NCBI GenBank assembly: GCA_027943245.1
Contig: JANDJZ010000002.1
Location: 27,698-91,697 of the forward strand
From: Acanthamoeba sp. SK_2022b
Lineage: Eukaryota > Discosea > Longamoebia > Acanthamoebidae
Reading direction: 5' to 3'
Length of the DNA stretch: 64,000 bases
Below, one piece after another: positions 46,701 to 57,996 of this stretch. Both the position numbers and the translations under genes were made by a program. How positions within the stretch are numbered: position 1 is the first letter of the stretch; each line of letters begins with the position of its first letter. The notes beneath the pieces are model-generated. The model worked only from the letters and a program-made list of their open reading frames with translations. It did not search any database and was not told the origin of the DNA.

Positions 46701-47986
46701 CCGGGCCACGGCAGGCCGTGCCGTTCGTGGAGGCGCTCTGTCACCACATGCCACTTAGTCACGCACCGTTGCCTCCACGGGACTGGAACGCAAAGGGCAG
46801 AGTACCGAATGTGAGCGATGCTGCGTGCGGGGAGGGCCACGTCACGATCGGCCGCAAAGACCTTGGAGACGTAGACGACCACGTCTTCCGCGTTGGGATC
46901 GCACGTGAGGACGCCCTTGACCATTCGATCGTAGCGCTCGCGCGACTCGAGCGACGCAGCGGGGTCCACTCCGGTGAGGTAGTGCCACAGCTTCGGTATG
47001 CGCACCTACACCTCGCGGAGTTAGAACGCTAAAAACCAACCAATCGTCCACGCTCGCCTAGGCAAAACCTACCTTTTGGGCGGTGACGGGGCTGGGCAAG
47101 TGCTCGACAACGAGGCCCAGCACAGCAGTGGAGACCGGCAGCCAGGCGCCCATTACCGCTCGCTTGACGATTTGTGTGTCGTTGCTGGCAAGATCGCGGG
47201 GCGGCACGTTCAGCTCCAGCAGCTTCACGATCTTGGCAATCATCTTCTCGTTTCTGTTTCACGAGTACACAAAGGTGAGCAACGCTCGGTGCTGAATGGC
47301 AAGGCCCAAAGGTAGCTGCGTTGTACTTGTTATTGACGGCATTGTAGACGTCCCAGATGTTCTTGAGGACGAACTGCACGAACATGGGCGGCAGCTTGCC
47401 GGACTTGTCGTTGGCGTAGATTCGTTTGGACTTGGTGTTGATGTAGTGTTCGCCCCACAGGCAGCGCAGGAGAAGCTTGCGGCTGATTCCTGCAGGGTGG
47501 TGCGTATGAGCCATGGCGCCTCTCCGCCCACCATCCAACCTCACGCTCACCAGTGCACATAACATCAAACGCGCAGCAGCAGATCATGCGGCATCGTGTA
47601 CCCAGCTTCTTGCGGTAGACGTCGGCAAAATGGTGGACCCTGAAGCCCCAGCCATCCGTGGCGCTGGCGAAGACGACATTGCCCCGCTCGGGAGAAAAGT
47701 AGACGTCAGCATCGTCTTCCTCGTCCAGGACCCAGTCTTCGGCCTCGCTTGATTCGATTATGCTCTTGACGTAGTGCTCCTTCCACAGGCGGCCGGCGAT
47801 GGCGTTGACCTCCTCCAGCACTCGGCGCAGCCGCTGGTAGGCCTCGGTAGGCGTAAGGTGCAGCTCCGAGATGAGCCTGTCGATCTTGTTCAGCACCAGC
47901 ACCGGTTGCACCTTCTCCGAGTAGGCCTGTCGCAGCACTGCTTGTGTCTGTTCACGCATGATCAGCGAGAAGAACCCAAAGAACCC

Positions 47987-48038
<52 letters not shown>

Positions 48039-48541
48039 GATGGCAGCGCACCTGAATGCAGACTCCCTCGACGACATCGACGAGCACGATGGCGCCGTCG
48101 GTGATGCGCACTGCTGTGGAGACCTCGCCGGAGAAGTCGACGTGGCCTGGCGAGTCAATGAGATTGATGAGGTAGGGCTCCTCTTTGCCGCCGGGTGCCG
48201 GGTGGGTCTGGTTCGCCGGGTCGTGAGAGTAGAGGAGCGAGATGGAGGAGGACTTCATGGTGATGCCCTTGGCCTGCTCCTCCTTGGTGCTGTCCATGTA
48301 GCGGATCATGCCAGCCAGCTTGGCCGAGATTATTCCATTTGTGGAGATCAAGGTGTCGCTCAGGGTCGTCTTACCTTCAAGAGATTAATTGATTAATCCA
48401 AGGCCATGAAGGCAAACATCGCATTTACAAGAAAATCAATTGGAAGATACCATGGTCCACATGAGCCAGTACGCAAATGTTGCGTATGTTTGGAGTGTTG
48501 CTCTGCAGCTTCACCAGATCTGCGGGGCTGACGCTGGGCAT
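43759..48541 (-). CDS. EFL1: EFL1/Ria1-like ribosome-biogenesis GTPase
   Basis: Elongation-factor-2-like GTPase that with SBDS releases eIF6 from new 60S subunits. N-terminus [20 protein letters not shown], then the P-loop [10 protein letters not shown] joined to KTTLSDTLI across an intron. Switch and G motifs: [44 protein letters not shown]. The EFL1-specific insertion is present as a Ser/Pro/Glu-rich block (about 46450-46720). Domain [22 protein letters not shown]; domain [21 protein letters not shown]; domain IV and V include [50 protein letters not shown] and [20 protein letters not shown]. End [10 protein letters not shown], stop 43759-43761. About 20 introns; one holds (TG)n at 47989-48038. 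Start ATG 48541 chosen as the first fitting the family. Confidence 0.93.
47989..48038. repeat. (TG)n microsatellite in EFL1 intron
   Basis: About 24 TG units, read as (CA)n in the transcript, in the intron between VEGVCIQ and TQAVLRQAY. Confidence 0.95.
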
Positions 48542-49058
48542 GGCGTTGGGCCGATGTGCTGGTTTGTATCTTCTGCTGGCATTCCCTTTTCTTTTTTCTT
48601 TCTCTAAAGTAGTGTTTCTTGAGAATTTCTGCTGTGGCGTTTGCCTTGTTTTCTTCACACATCTGTCTGAGGCCTCTGATAGAGTGAATTAAATGATCAA
48701 CGTAAGAATAGAGAGAAAGCTGCTGGTGAGGAGGGATGGGCTTGATGTCTTGGCAACAGTTGGATGTTTGGTTTCGACTATAAGAACATCTAGTGATTGG
48801 TCACAAAAAAGACAATCTTTGTTGGGATTGCAACAAGGAAAATGCGGCCTAGGTGTGTTTTTGGAAGGTAAAAGTGCAATTTTGTTTTCGGGCGTCCGTA
48901 CGTTTTTCGTGTATTCCGGTGGTCAGCCAGTCGGGTCGGTCGCCAGAGATGGCGCATGCGATTGGTCTGTGCAAGTTGTAGGTGTTTTTCCGGTTGCGGA
49001 TTGAGCTCACGTAACTGTGTGTTCTCGCGCTTTTATTGAGCGTGCGTGCCAGATCGCG
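48542..49058. other. Intergenic region
   Basis: 5' flank of EFL1 and 3' flank of the RFX-like gene, both minus strand. GT-rich in parts; no gene or repeat recognised. Confidence 0.45.
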
Positions 49059-50830
49059 TCAGCTACCACCACGACGAGCGCCCTCCCCGGTGCTGCCTTG
49101 GCTGTCGGTTGCCTGCGAGAGGCCACCCAAGCTGGGCAGGGACGAATAGCTCGTGGGAAAGGGACCCAAAGAAGGGAGCCGAGGGTAGTGTCCGACAACG
49201 CCGGGGTGCGTGAGCGGTGGGTGAAGGATGGCTGGCGGGGCTTGTGTGAGATGCTGCGAGGGCGACGACGCTGGCGGCGAGCTGGTGTGAGAGTAGTGCG
49301 GTTCCGTTTGGCGATAGTAATAGGGATAGGAATGAGACTGCGGTAAGTTCGACGAGTAGATCGACGCTGAAGAGGAAGAAGATGGCAGAGGCGGCAAGAG
49401 AGGGGAAGGCGGAGGAAGGGTCGGTGACGTAAGCAGATTGGGTGAGGAGGAGGACTCTAGGTGGTAGCTGGGTGTAGGAGGATGCGCGGTGATAGACGAA
49501 GTGGTGGGCAGGTGGGGAAAATTGCCCATTGAAGACGAAGACGAGGACGAAGAAGATGAAGGATAGGTGCCGCGTGCGGCGAGCTCGTCGTGCCTCATAC
49601 CATAATGACCGGCGGTATCGGACGAAGACCCTGGGGGGCCAAACGCGGAGTAGAGGAGTGGCGAATGCTGGTGAAGCGAGGCCGATTGGAGTGGTGGCAG
49701 AAGAGCGTAGGCGTGTGAAGCTGCCGAGAGGGATGAGGACAGGGGAGGAGATGAATGCGCAGCCGACGATGACTCGGCGGCCTTATAGTCATCGGCTACG
49801 GAAGAGCTTAGGGATCCCAAAAGGTGTGAGGTTGTTGGTCGGCCGGTAGAGCCGTAGTTTCCAACTCCGCTGCCGCTGCCGGTTGCTTCTCTCTCTTCCT
49901 CGTCGGCTTCCCCGCTACCGCATCCTGAGTCACGATTGGAATACACTGCGCGCTGATGTTGCTGCTCCTCCTTGACTCGCCCCCGGAGCGCGAGCAGGTG
50001 ATGTTGAACGGTGTCGAGCTGCGAATGATGTTGCGGTTGCTGATAGTCGCCGAACTGCTGTTGATGGTGGGAAGGTCGATCTACTTCGGTTCGGTGCTGT
50101 TGGCCGACCAAGCCCGGATAGGAAGCCAGTCCTGGCGTCGAGTAGTGGTGGATGGGTAGCGCATACTGAGACGGATACACTAGCTGTTGCTGGTACTGCT
50201 GGTAAGCGGTCGCCTGTAGATGGTGCTGCAGTGGCTGCCCGGATGTCAGGTCGTGCGGGTGATTTGCTGCTGTCGGTGTCGCCATCGCCTGTGCGTGTTG
50301 GTGGTGCGTGCCGGTGGCTGCGGGGCCATTGGGGGAACCTGCGTCGTCCGGAGGCGCGTACAGTTGGTTCTTGCGCTTCTTGAGGCGGGCGTAGCACTGG
50401 CGGACCTGGCCGCGAGGTCCCTTACGCACTGATTGGATGCCGGGGAACGCTCGCTTTACCAGCTGAGGTGTGGAGGAGCCTTAGTGAGGGGCCTAGACCA
50501 CAGGCCTGCCAAAATGACCGTAGGCCAAGTAAAGAGCGAAGAGCTAAAAGGCCAAGGCAAGTGTAAGTGTACCTTGCCGAAGAAGGTGGGCGAGATGATG
50601 GGCTTGGCTCCGCGCTCGTCACACAACTCGAGATAGTCGTTGTAGATCGTGCTCTTGGCCATGTGCCCCTGCTTGCCCAGCTTATAGTGGAGCTTGAGCC
50701 TGGCAATCGCAAAGCAAGAGTTAGATCAGGAGAGGCACATCCAGAGATAGCTACGCAACGCTCCCGCACTAACGCACACTGACGAACACCTACGGCCATC
50801 TCCGGCGAGAGATGGAAAATAATGGTCTCG
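49059..50830 (-). CDS. RFX-like winged-helix DNA-binding protein (5' end uncertain)
   Basis: Likely transcription factor. Two exons make an RFX-type DNA-binding domain: LKLHYKLGKQGHMAKSTIYN, DYLELCDERGAKPIISPTFF, GK joined to LVKRAFPGIQSVRKGPRGQ and VRQCYARLKKRKNQL. In RFX proteins the segment ending in a conserved basic recognition helix and wing contacts X-box DNA. The rest, about 430 residues, is low-complexity Gln/His/Ser/Pro/Tyr (QPLQHHLQATAYQQYQQQ), typical of activation regions, ending STGEGARRGGS with stop 49059-49061. An exon ending near 50797 (SRRRWP or SPEMA, depending on frame) precedes. Candidate further 5' exons lie at about 51100-51240 (PDDRPYYLTPNDVTDWCAP). The true start was not found. 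Confidence 0.72.
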
Positions 50831-51838
50831 GCAGAGAACAGACAGGCCAAGTGGTGGTGCGCGAATACTAATAATTTGGTGACGAGAAAAAGACGATGGC
50901 AAACGGCTCCATCTGTGTAATAGGAGAACTGCTGTGTGTTACTTATGTTGATGAGGGAGAGATAAGAGATTTGAGTTCACAAACGACGCACCACCATCTG
51001 ACCATCCAAACAACGAAGGACGACAGCAACAAGACGAGCCACAGCCGGAGTAATGCGGCGCAGGGACGACACGAAACAGAAAATCTCATGACCTCATAAA
51101 CAGAAGGAGAACAGATAGCCACCAACGCTACGCCACTTGGTCGCGGTGGTTGTTGGCCAAGGGAACATGCAGGGTGCGCACCAGTCCGTGACATCGTTGG
51201 GCGTGAGGTAGTACGGTCGATCGTCCGGACCTTCCATTGGTGGCTCTACGGAGCGTTCACCACGGGTTAGTGTGGCTTCTTTCTGGTGGCAGTGTGTGGC
51301 TGAGGGAATAATAAGAAAAAGGAAGTGACGCGGAGGGCTCCGGGCCAGCAGCATGCTGCCTAGGGCCCGGAGCATGTCCGGGAGCGTTTGCTGAACACTC
51401 TCCCGTAAAGCAATTGGCCCCGAGCCCGCGGCTCGATTGCCCCGACCAGCCAACTGGGGATGCGACGGTGGGCGGCGACGGTTGGCCGGCCACTTATTAA
51501 GTTTTTGCAATCCTTCCGGTTGGCCGATGATAAGCGCGGGATCCGGCACTGGTCGACCGCGTGCCCGGAAACCGACCACGAAATGTTGTTAGAAACTGGG
51601 ATAGTGGTCTTGCCTTCCCTTTAAATGTCCGTCCTCCGGATCACTCTTCACTTAGGTGCAGCACGATCCGCTCACTGTCACACGGCACAGCTCTTCGCGA
51701 GTGACCCCATGTCCAGCACGTTGCCATCCACAGTTGCACGTCCGGCGTAGAAATTGGCCATAAGGCAGAAAGGGGACACAGTTGAGGCGAAGAGTTGATA
51801 CTCGCAGGGTCGAGATTGCGCAGAGCACGGGCACTCGC
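50831..51838. other. Region with possible 5' exons of the RFX-like gene
   Basis: On the minus strand the stretch 51100-51240 reads MEGPDDRPYYLTPNDVTDW and continues CAPCMFPWPTTTATKWR before a possible donor; it may be a 5' exon. The stretch 51330-51420 (IALRESVQQTLPDMLRALGS) is also open in the same frame. Remaining bases hold the 3' UTR-distant flank of the RCC1-BTB gene's end and nothing I can name. Confidence 0.3.
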
Positions 51839-54800
51839 TTACTGGCCGAACGAAAAGGAGAAGCCAGACGCGGCGCCCGCGGTGGAGGACGACGATGACG
51901 AAGAGGAAGATGAAGCGGCGTTGCTGAAAGTAGGCGCACCAAAGACGAACGGAGTAGACGGAGAGGACGGCACTCCCGAGGTGGCGCTTGGGGTGAACGT
52001 TGGGGGAGTCGACACGGAGAGCCCACCAAACGCTGTCGAAAGCGAAAACGCCGACGGTTCACCGACCGGTGATGACGATGGGGCAAAGGTCGAGGGCGGC
52101 GGAGCCAGCTTGAAGCCATCGCCGGCACGGCCCACCTTGGCATCAGAACCCGATCGCGGCTTCCGAGCGGGCTTGGACTGACTGACGGCCGCCGCCGCAG
52201 CTCCTTTGCCGCTCGCGCCAGCGGCACTACTGGCCGCCTGCGTGGTGGCCAGGTCTTCGTGGGTGTGCACGGTGAAGGGACTGCCACGGAGATGCTGGTC
52301 GTGGAGCTTCACCTCGACACTGTATATGCCCCTCGCTGGCACAGTGTAGGTCACTTCGTACGTGCCTGCGTCCCAACACGAGAGTGAGCGCTCACCAACG
52401 AACCAACACAACCGCACACGCGCACATCACACCTGTAGAGTGGCCGTCCTTGTCCTTTTGCTCAGTCACGCGGGCTTTCAGATAGCCCTGGGCGTGAAGC
52501 GAGGCTGCAAGCTGTTTGTCGAACAGAGGCGTAGTGGGGTTGAGCAGGGATGCATCCTCGCTGGTGGGCCACTCGAGCTTGACCGGGTAGAGCTTCACGT
52601 CGAATCGCTCGCCACCGCAGGTCGGCACCTGGTCCTCCTCGTTGCGCGCCTTCGGGCACCAAAAATAATACGATAAATAAATATAAAAGAAAAACGCACT
52701 TAGAGCCATGGCGTCCCCCTCTCAGTCGGGACATCGAAGACGCACCTCGATAGTGAAGCGGCACATGAGCCAAAGAGCAGCGTGGTTGGGATGAAGGCCC
52801 TTCACGACGCACTTGTCAATGCAAGCGACTGCATAGGAGGGTGATATAACACGATGAGAAGGGTCACTCTAGGGCGTGGACGACTCTTGAGTTTGAGAGA
52901 AATGGCGAACGCACTTTGTTGCCTAAACTCTTTGATCTGTTCCGGCGCCAAGTGGGCCGCCAGGGCTTGCTTGCCCTCCTCCTGTAGAAGAATGGTGAAA
53001 GAATAACCGCAGCGAAAATCAGAGGCAGACGCAACAGAGAGGCGGGGATGATGTCAGTGTTACCGAGGCGAACTCGGCTCGATTCAGGATCATGTAGTTC
53101 CACACGAGGATTTGAAGATGTTGAATCTCGAAGCGCTGGGCCATCGCCAGGAAGTAGCCTGCGTTCTCCATAGTCAGGCCCTACAAAAAGAGAAATTAGC
53201 TGATCGCGGATTGGCTCACGCAATAGGCAGAGAACAGACACCTGCTCGATGAAAGCTTCGCAGCGTTCTTGAAGCGACAAAATGCCGTACTGATGGGCGG
53301 CCATCAGCAGCTCCACCACTGTCTCCTCTTGGAGATCAAGTCTGGGATTGGCCAACGAACGCCACCGGGACAAGCCGCCGTGAGCGACGAGGGTCAGTGT
53401 GGGGAATAGGAACGGGGGGAGAGTAAGTGAGTACTTGGCAGCGTAGAGGTAGCGGAGGATGGCCATCAGGATCTCTTGCGACATGTCGGCAATCTCAATA
53501 ACGTTGGTCGTGGCCTCGCGCATGCCGAGCGTGAGCATGGACCGGAAGTGCGCCGACCTCGCGCAAAGGATTGCCTTGTGCGCGTGGATTTCGGGGTGGC
53601 CCTCCACCACAAGTTTAACATCCGAGTAGCGTTCGTTGTCGACGAACTTGATCAGGTTGTCGGACAGGTTCTCCTCCTTGTGCTCTTGATCCGTCGCCGC
53701 GGCGGCCACATCCGACTTTGGCTGTTCGCTATCGTCGTCCTCGTTCTCGTTGCCTTGGAGCAGGGAGACAACACGGGGTGAGTACTTGCGCGCCAGGGCC
53801 GCAAGGCTCTGAAGCTCCGATGGATCGTCCTCGAACAGATCCCAGTTTTGCGCGATCATCGTGAAGCAGCACTCGTAGAAGCCCTTGAGATCCGCCGATG
53901 GCAGACGCAGCTGCTGTTGCTGTTGCTGTTCGCCCTCTTCCATGTCATACGAGGCGAGCTCGTTGAGGCGCTGGCACACATTCGTGCCGTTGAGTCCCAT
54001 GCCTAGCGTTGCCTCGCAGGCCTGACGAAGCTGCTCGGACCCGAGTCGCTTGGCTACTGCGGCCAGCTCGACAAGCACTGGCACCGAGAGCTCAGCCGAG
54101 AGCTGCTGGCCGTAGAGCCACGGGACGACATACGCCAGCAGGTGGTCTGCCACGTCATCCAGCTTCAGACGCAGGTGGCCGCCATCAGCTCCGTTTTCCT
54201 CGATCAGCCGCCTGAACACGGGCAGTCGGTTGAGAACGATCTTGTGGCAGTGAAACTCGCGCGTGCCTTGCCCTGCAAAGTGTGCGCGCAGAGGTCAAGT
54301 CACGCGCGCGAACAGAGTGATGGTATAGGAAGGGAACACAAGTATGAGAAGGGAGAACAAACCTACAAGGGTCACATCCGAGAAGTGTTCCTCCTTCTCG
54401 TCCGAAGAGAGGATGAGCGATGCGATGTCCTTGGCCAACCGGTTCTTGTTCGGGTCCGTGCCGACACTGTGCGACCACCAACAACGAACCACAGTTGGAC
54501 CGAAGCTCAACACACCCGCGGCCCACAGCGGAAGCCGACTGTGACAAGAAAAAGGCCCAAACGCGGCGCGCACCTGACTGCGACGATGGTGTGATGCCAG
54601 CCGCAGGCCACCTGGGCAACGGTCATACCATCCAATGCTTGCACGAGATGAGGGCCAGGCTGATCTTCGACATCGTCATGGCAAAGCGCACCGTGCTCCC
54701 CGATACCCCACGTGTACAGGCGACCCATCTCCGTCACACTGCGATCGGGGTATCGATCAGTACACACAGCGGTCTTGCTGGCGCAATAGACAAGCTACGG

Positions 54801-56213
54801 CTCTGGAGTGCCAGTACATACCAGGCAGTGTGGGTGGCGCCGCAGGAGACGCTGGCCACGGCTCGGCCATCTAGCGCCACGATCCTATGAGGCACCAGCC
54901 GGTCCTTCTCAGGACCGAGTTGGTGCATGGTCGTGCCCCTGTCGATCGATCAAACGAGCATACAAGTGAGCCTCCACAAAAGGCCAAAGAGCGAGAAAGG
55001 GCACACGGACCAGGTATAGAGCTGGCCGTCTTGCGTCACAGCGGCCATATGGTAGGATCCGCAGGCGATTGACTTGATACGGACCTTGGCGTCAGGGAAC
55101 TCGACCTTCTCGGGCTTTGGAACGCCTGCCCCTGTACTCACGTTATTGGCAGCGTATTAGGGCCGTCATAAGCATCGCCAATCACCACGAACATACCGGG
55201 CTGCCAAGTGTAGATGTCGTTGGCGGCTGCAAACGTGCATTGAATGTGGAGACGGGTGAGTCAAAGAAAGGCCTCCCACAACTACTGTACGTGAATTGGG
55301 GGCGTACAGGTGAGAGCAGCGCAAATGTACACTGAACCGGCGAGCTGAGTCACTCCCGCTGGGATGGCAAGAATGGGCTTCGGCGCTCGTCGGGTCACCA
55401 CAGAGCTGAACTGGTAGACTGCCCCCTGCACGTTGGGCGGAAGAGGAACCGAAGTAAGGGCGAAGCAACCATGCAAGGTGTGAGTTCCAAGCCGCCACAA
55501 TGCAAAGGCCAGGTACCCGTTCGGTGAGCAGCACAACGTAGGCATCGGTGCACGCCACCTCCTTAATCTTTCCCATGTTTTGTGCGGCGACCACCTGCGC
55601 AGGGAGTTCGCTCAAGCGCTGGGTGCTGAAGTAGCCCTCCTCGAGTTAGTAGTCTGCTGATGAAGGCGCAAAGCTGCATTACGCGAAAGTGTGTGGCGGG
55701 CCGTACGGAGCGTCTTCGGAAATGATGCGACACCACTTGACGGTGCCCTTCTCGAGCAGTAGCACAGCGGTCGAGCCAGCACAGGCCACCTGCTTGACTC
55801 GTTCGTTCTGCACGCCTAACCGAAGAGAGTTGAGGAGAGAGAAGAGGTTGCCACATGAGTGCCGAAAGTTTTGTACTCAGGAAGCTCCGACCGGACGGGT
55901 GCCTGCCAGCACACACAAAAACGTGAAAGGAGGTGGCTTGTCAGGACTTGACGTCTCAAGAGGGGAGGAGTTGATGAGCGTACTCAGCCTTGCAATCACC
56001 GTTCTCTGTGTGCAGGATTTGTTTAAAAAAATAGAAATAATTAATATATTATTTATATTACCCAATCCACCAGGAAAGAGCGGTACCGAGAAGAAACCAC
56101 GCGTGGTAGGACGCACACGCCACCTGTCTCGTTCGCGTTGGTAGTTTCTGCTTAAGTTTGAGCTTTCCGTCGTCACGGCTCACAAAGATCTTCGTCACCA
56201 CCCTGTCCTCCAT
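51839..56213 (-). CDS. RCC1-BTB-filamin-repeat protein with Ser/FG-like tail
   Basis: Multidomain adaptor. Start ATG 56213 (MEDRVVTKIFVSRDDGKLKL). RCC1-type repeats span many small exons: TRQVACASYHAWFLL, VKQVACAGSTAVLLLE, IKEVACTDAYVVLLTE, IKSIACGSYHMAAVTQDGQL, VASVSCGATHTAW and LYTWGIGEHGALC with VAQVACGWHHTIVAV. Two BTB regions follow: HFSDVTLVGQGTREFHCHKI with VLNRLPVFRRL, and YSDVKLVVEGHPEIHAHKAI with LCARSAHFRSML and ILRYLYAAK, plus BACK-like helices (VELLMAAHQYGILSLQERCE). One filamin repeat ends the folded part: GTYEVTYTVPARGIYSVEVK, LHDQHLRGSPFTV. The tail is Ser/Thr/Pro-rich with FG-like phrases (STPFVFGAPTF) ending GFSFSFGQ; stop 51839-51841. BTB proteins often recruit Cullin-3, which is a family inference. 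Confidence 0.85.
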
Positions 56214-56508
56214 GTTTGCTCGGCCACTGGGACTGGGTTTATGGTTTTCTTTTTTGTTTCTGGTCCTTTTTCTCTGAGTGCTACCGTTGCCTTCAGAAAC
56301 ACCAACACACACACCCAGCTCTCCCCATCCTCCCTCGCGGCGCTCTTTTGCTCCTTGAAGGCTCTCTCCCCATCGAACACGACGCGTGACAATAGTGTTA
56401 CCCCCAAGTCTGTTTGCCCACCCGACTTTGTTCCCTGAATGTACTTCTTGGCAGTGGCAAGAAAACGCCCACACAACGCCGAAGAGAAAAGGGAACACGA
56501 AACGAACG
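56214..56508. promoter_or_regulatory. Divergent promoter region (RCC1-BTB gene / 2OG oxygenase)
   Basis: 295 bases between opposite ATG codons. No clear core motif recognised. Confidence 0.4.
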
Positions 56509-57642
56509 ATGGAGGTGGTGGCAGAGAAGAACCCCTTTGCACATGATGTAGTGGACTTGAGCATGCTACGCCCTCGACGTATGAGCAAGGCCATCAAACG
56601 CGCTGTGCCCCCTCCTCCACATGGCCCTTGCGCCAATCCAGTTGCTGTGGGAGCAGAGCTGGCGAGCCACTTCAAGGCCAAGGGATGGTGCTTCGTGAGG
56701 CTTCCACCATTCATGCGCCTTAACAGAACTGAGGTGTCCGCGCTGCGTGCGTTCTTCGAAGCACACGACACCCAGTACAAGGAAAAGTTCGCGGCGCCCA
56801 TGGCCTACGGCTACTCGGCGCTGGCCGACCACAAGGAAGGCTTCCGAGTTCTCACCGGCCCCCGGATGATGAGGCGGCTGCCCTACAAGCTGGCCTGGCT
56901 CCCGGACTTCGCCGGCGGCCTCGACGACCACATTGTCACCCTACTAGCGCAATACCTATGCCAGCCCCTGTTCGGGAAGACTCCCAGTGAGGTCGCTCGC
57001 CAAGCTGACCTGCCGGTGGGCTACAAGCACGAGGAGCACTTTGGCATGCTCGACTTTGCGCGCTACCGCAATGAAGATTCTGGCGGCCGGAGTGTTGAGG
57101 GCGATGGCCAGAGCGTGAACGAGGTCAACTGCGTGCCGCACTTTGACCCGGGCCTGCTCTCGGTGTCATTCTTCTCCGATCGGCAGGGCCTCCAGCTCAA
57201 GGAGCCTATGTTCGACGAAGAGGGCAAGCAGGTGGGCGAGCGGTGGATCGACGGGCCAGTGAACACGGAGGCGGGACAGGAGGACATCGGGGTGCTGTGG
57301 CTCGGTGAGGCAGCGGTCAAGGTGAGCGAAGGCCAACTCAAGGCAGGCATCCACCGCGTCGTCTACCCGGAAGCAGATGACGGCACGGGGCCAAGGCTGA
57401 CAGGCTGGTATGAGGTGTGCACCACCGCACAGGCGCTCGGGATAACCGAAGAGGACGCGTTTGTCAGCGCTGGCGAGGTCGCGCTGCCCAACCTGACGTC
57501 CATTACCCAGCCGATGGCGGTGAAGAAGGGCGAGAAGCAGTTCGCCTTCCTGCGCCAGGTCGAGCGAATCTACGGCATCCCCATGCGTAAGGCGATGATC
57601 GCGGGAGACATCTTCAAATCTGGCCCCCCGTATTGGTGTTGA
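56509..57642 (+). CDS. 2OG-Fe(II) dioxygenase, isopenicillin-N-synthase-like
   Basis: Intronless enzyme of the non-haem iron, 2-oxoglutarate-dependent oxygenase superfamily, about 377 residues. The double-stranded beta-helix core shows the iron triad: His and Asp in CVPHFDPGLLSVSFFSDRQG and the distal His in AGIHRVVYPEADD. The following PRLTGWYE supplies the Arg expected to hold the 2-oxoglutarate carboxylate. The N-terminal part (GAELASHFKAKGWCFVRLPP; FFEAHDTQYKEKFAAPMAYG) matches the conserved N-domain of this superfamily. Start ATG 56509 (MEVVAEKNPFAHDVVD); the frame is open upstream without another good ATG context; stop TGA 57640-57642. Substrate unknown. Absence of introns is unusual among its neighbours and fits either retention of an old transferred gene or simple intron loss. 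Confidence 0.86.
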   Translation: MEVVAEKNPFAHDVVDLSMLRPRRMSKAIKRAVPPPPHGPCANPVAVGAELASHFKAKGWCFVRLPPFMRLNRTEVSALRAFFEAHDTQYKEKFAAPMAYGYSALADHKEGFRVLTGPRMMRRLPYKLAWLPDFAGGLDDHIVTLLAQYLCQPLFGKTPSEVARQADLPVGYKHEEHFGMLDFARYRNEDSGGRSVEGDGQSVNEVNCVPHFDPGLLSVSFFSDRQGLQLKEPMFDEEGKQVGERWIDGPVNTEAGQEDIGVLWLGEAAVKVSEGQLKAGIHRVVYPEADDGTGPRLTGWYEVCTTAQALGITEEDAFVSAGEVALPNLTSITQPMAVKKGEKQFAFLRQVERIYGIPMRKAMIAGDIFKSGPPYWC

Positions 57643-57996
57643 GTTGTACGGCCTGTTCAACTTGCGTACAAGCAATTAACACAACCCCAATGCAACCTCT
57701 GCCCTTTGTCGTTGACCGTCGACCTTTCGATGGCTACAACATAGCTTTTGGCGTACTGGGTGGGCATTCGCCGCGAAAGGCGGTGCGTGCCTCTGGTGGT
57801 GCGCAGTGTCGGCGATTCCACATTTTGCCCACTCACGGAATGGTGCGAGAACCGGAGTTTGGTAAACCTGCAAATGCAGAGAAAGTGTCTGCCTATTGGC
57901 GAATAATTAAGCTGCCCATAGCTTATAAACTCGTTCGCCACCCTTGCACTCAGCATCTCTCCTCATCCACTGCACTACCAACATCAACTTATCCCC
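57643..57996. other. Intergenic region
   Basis: 3' flank of the oxygenase and promoter of the aldo/keto reductase. A TATA-like TTATAAA lies at about 57921-57928, some 70 bases before the reductase ATG. No other feature. Confidence 0.45.
57921..57928 (+). promoter_or_regulatory. TATA-like element of the aldo/keto reductase gene
   Basis: CTTATAAAC about 70 bases before the ATG at 57997, with a pyrimidine-rich stretch between, a normal core promoter distance. Confidence 0.4.
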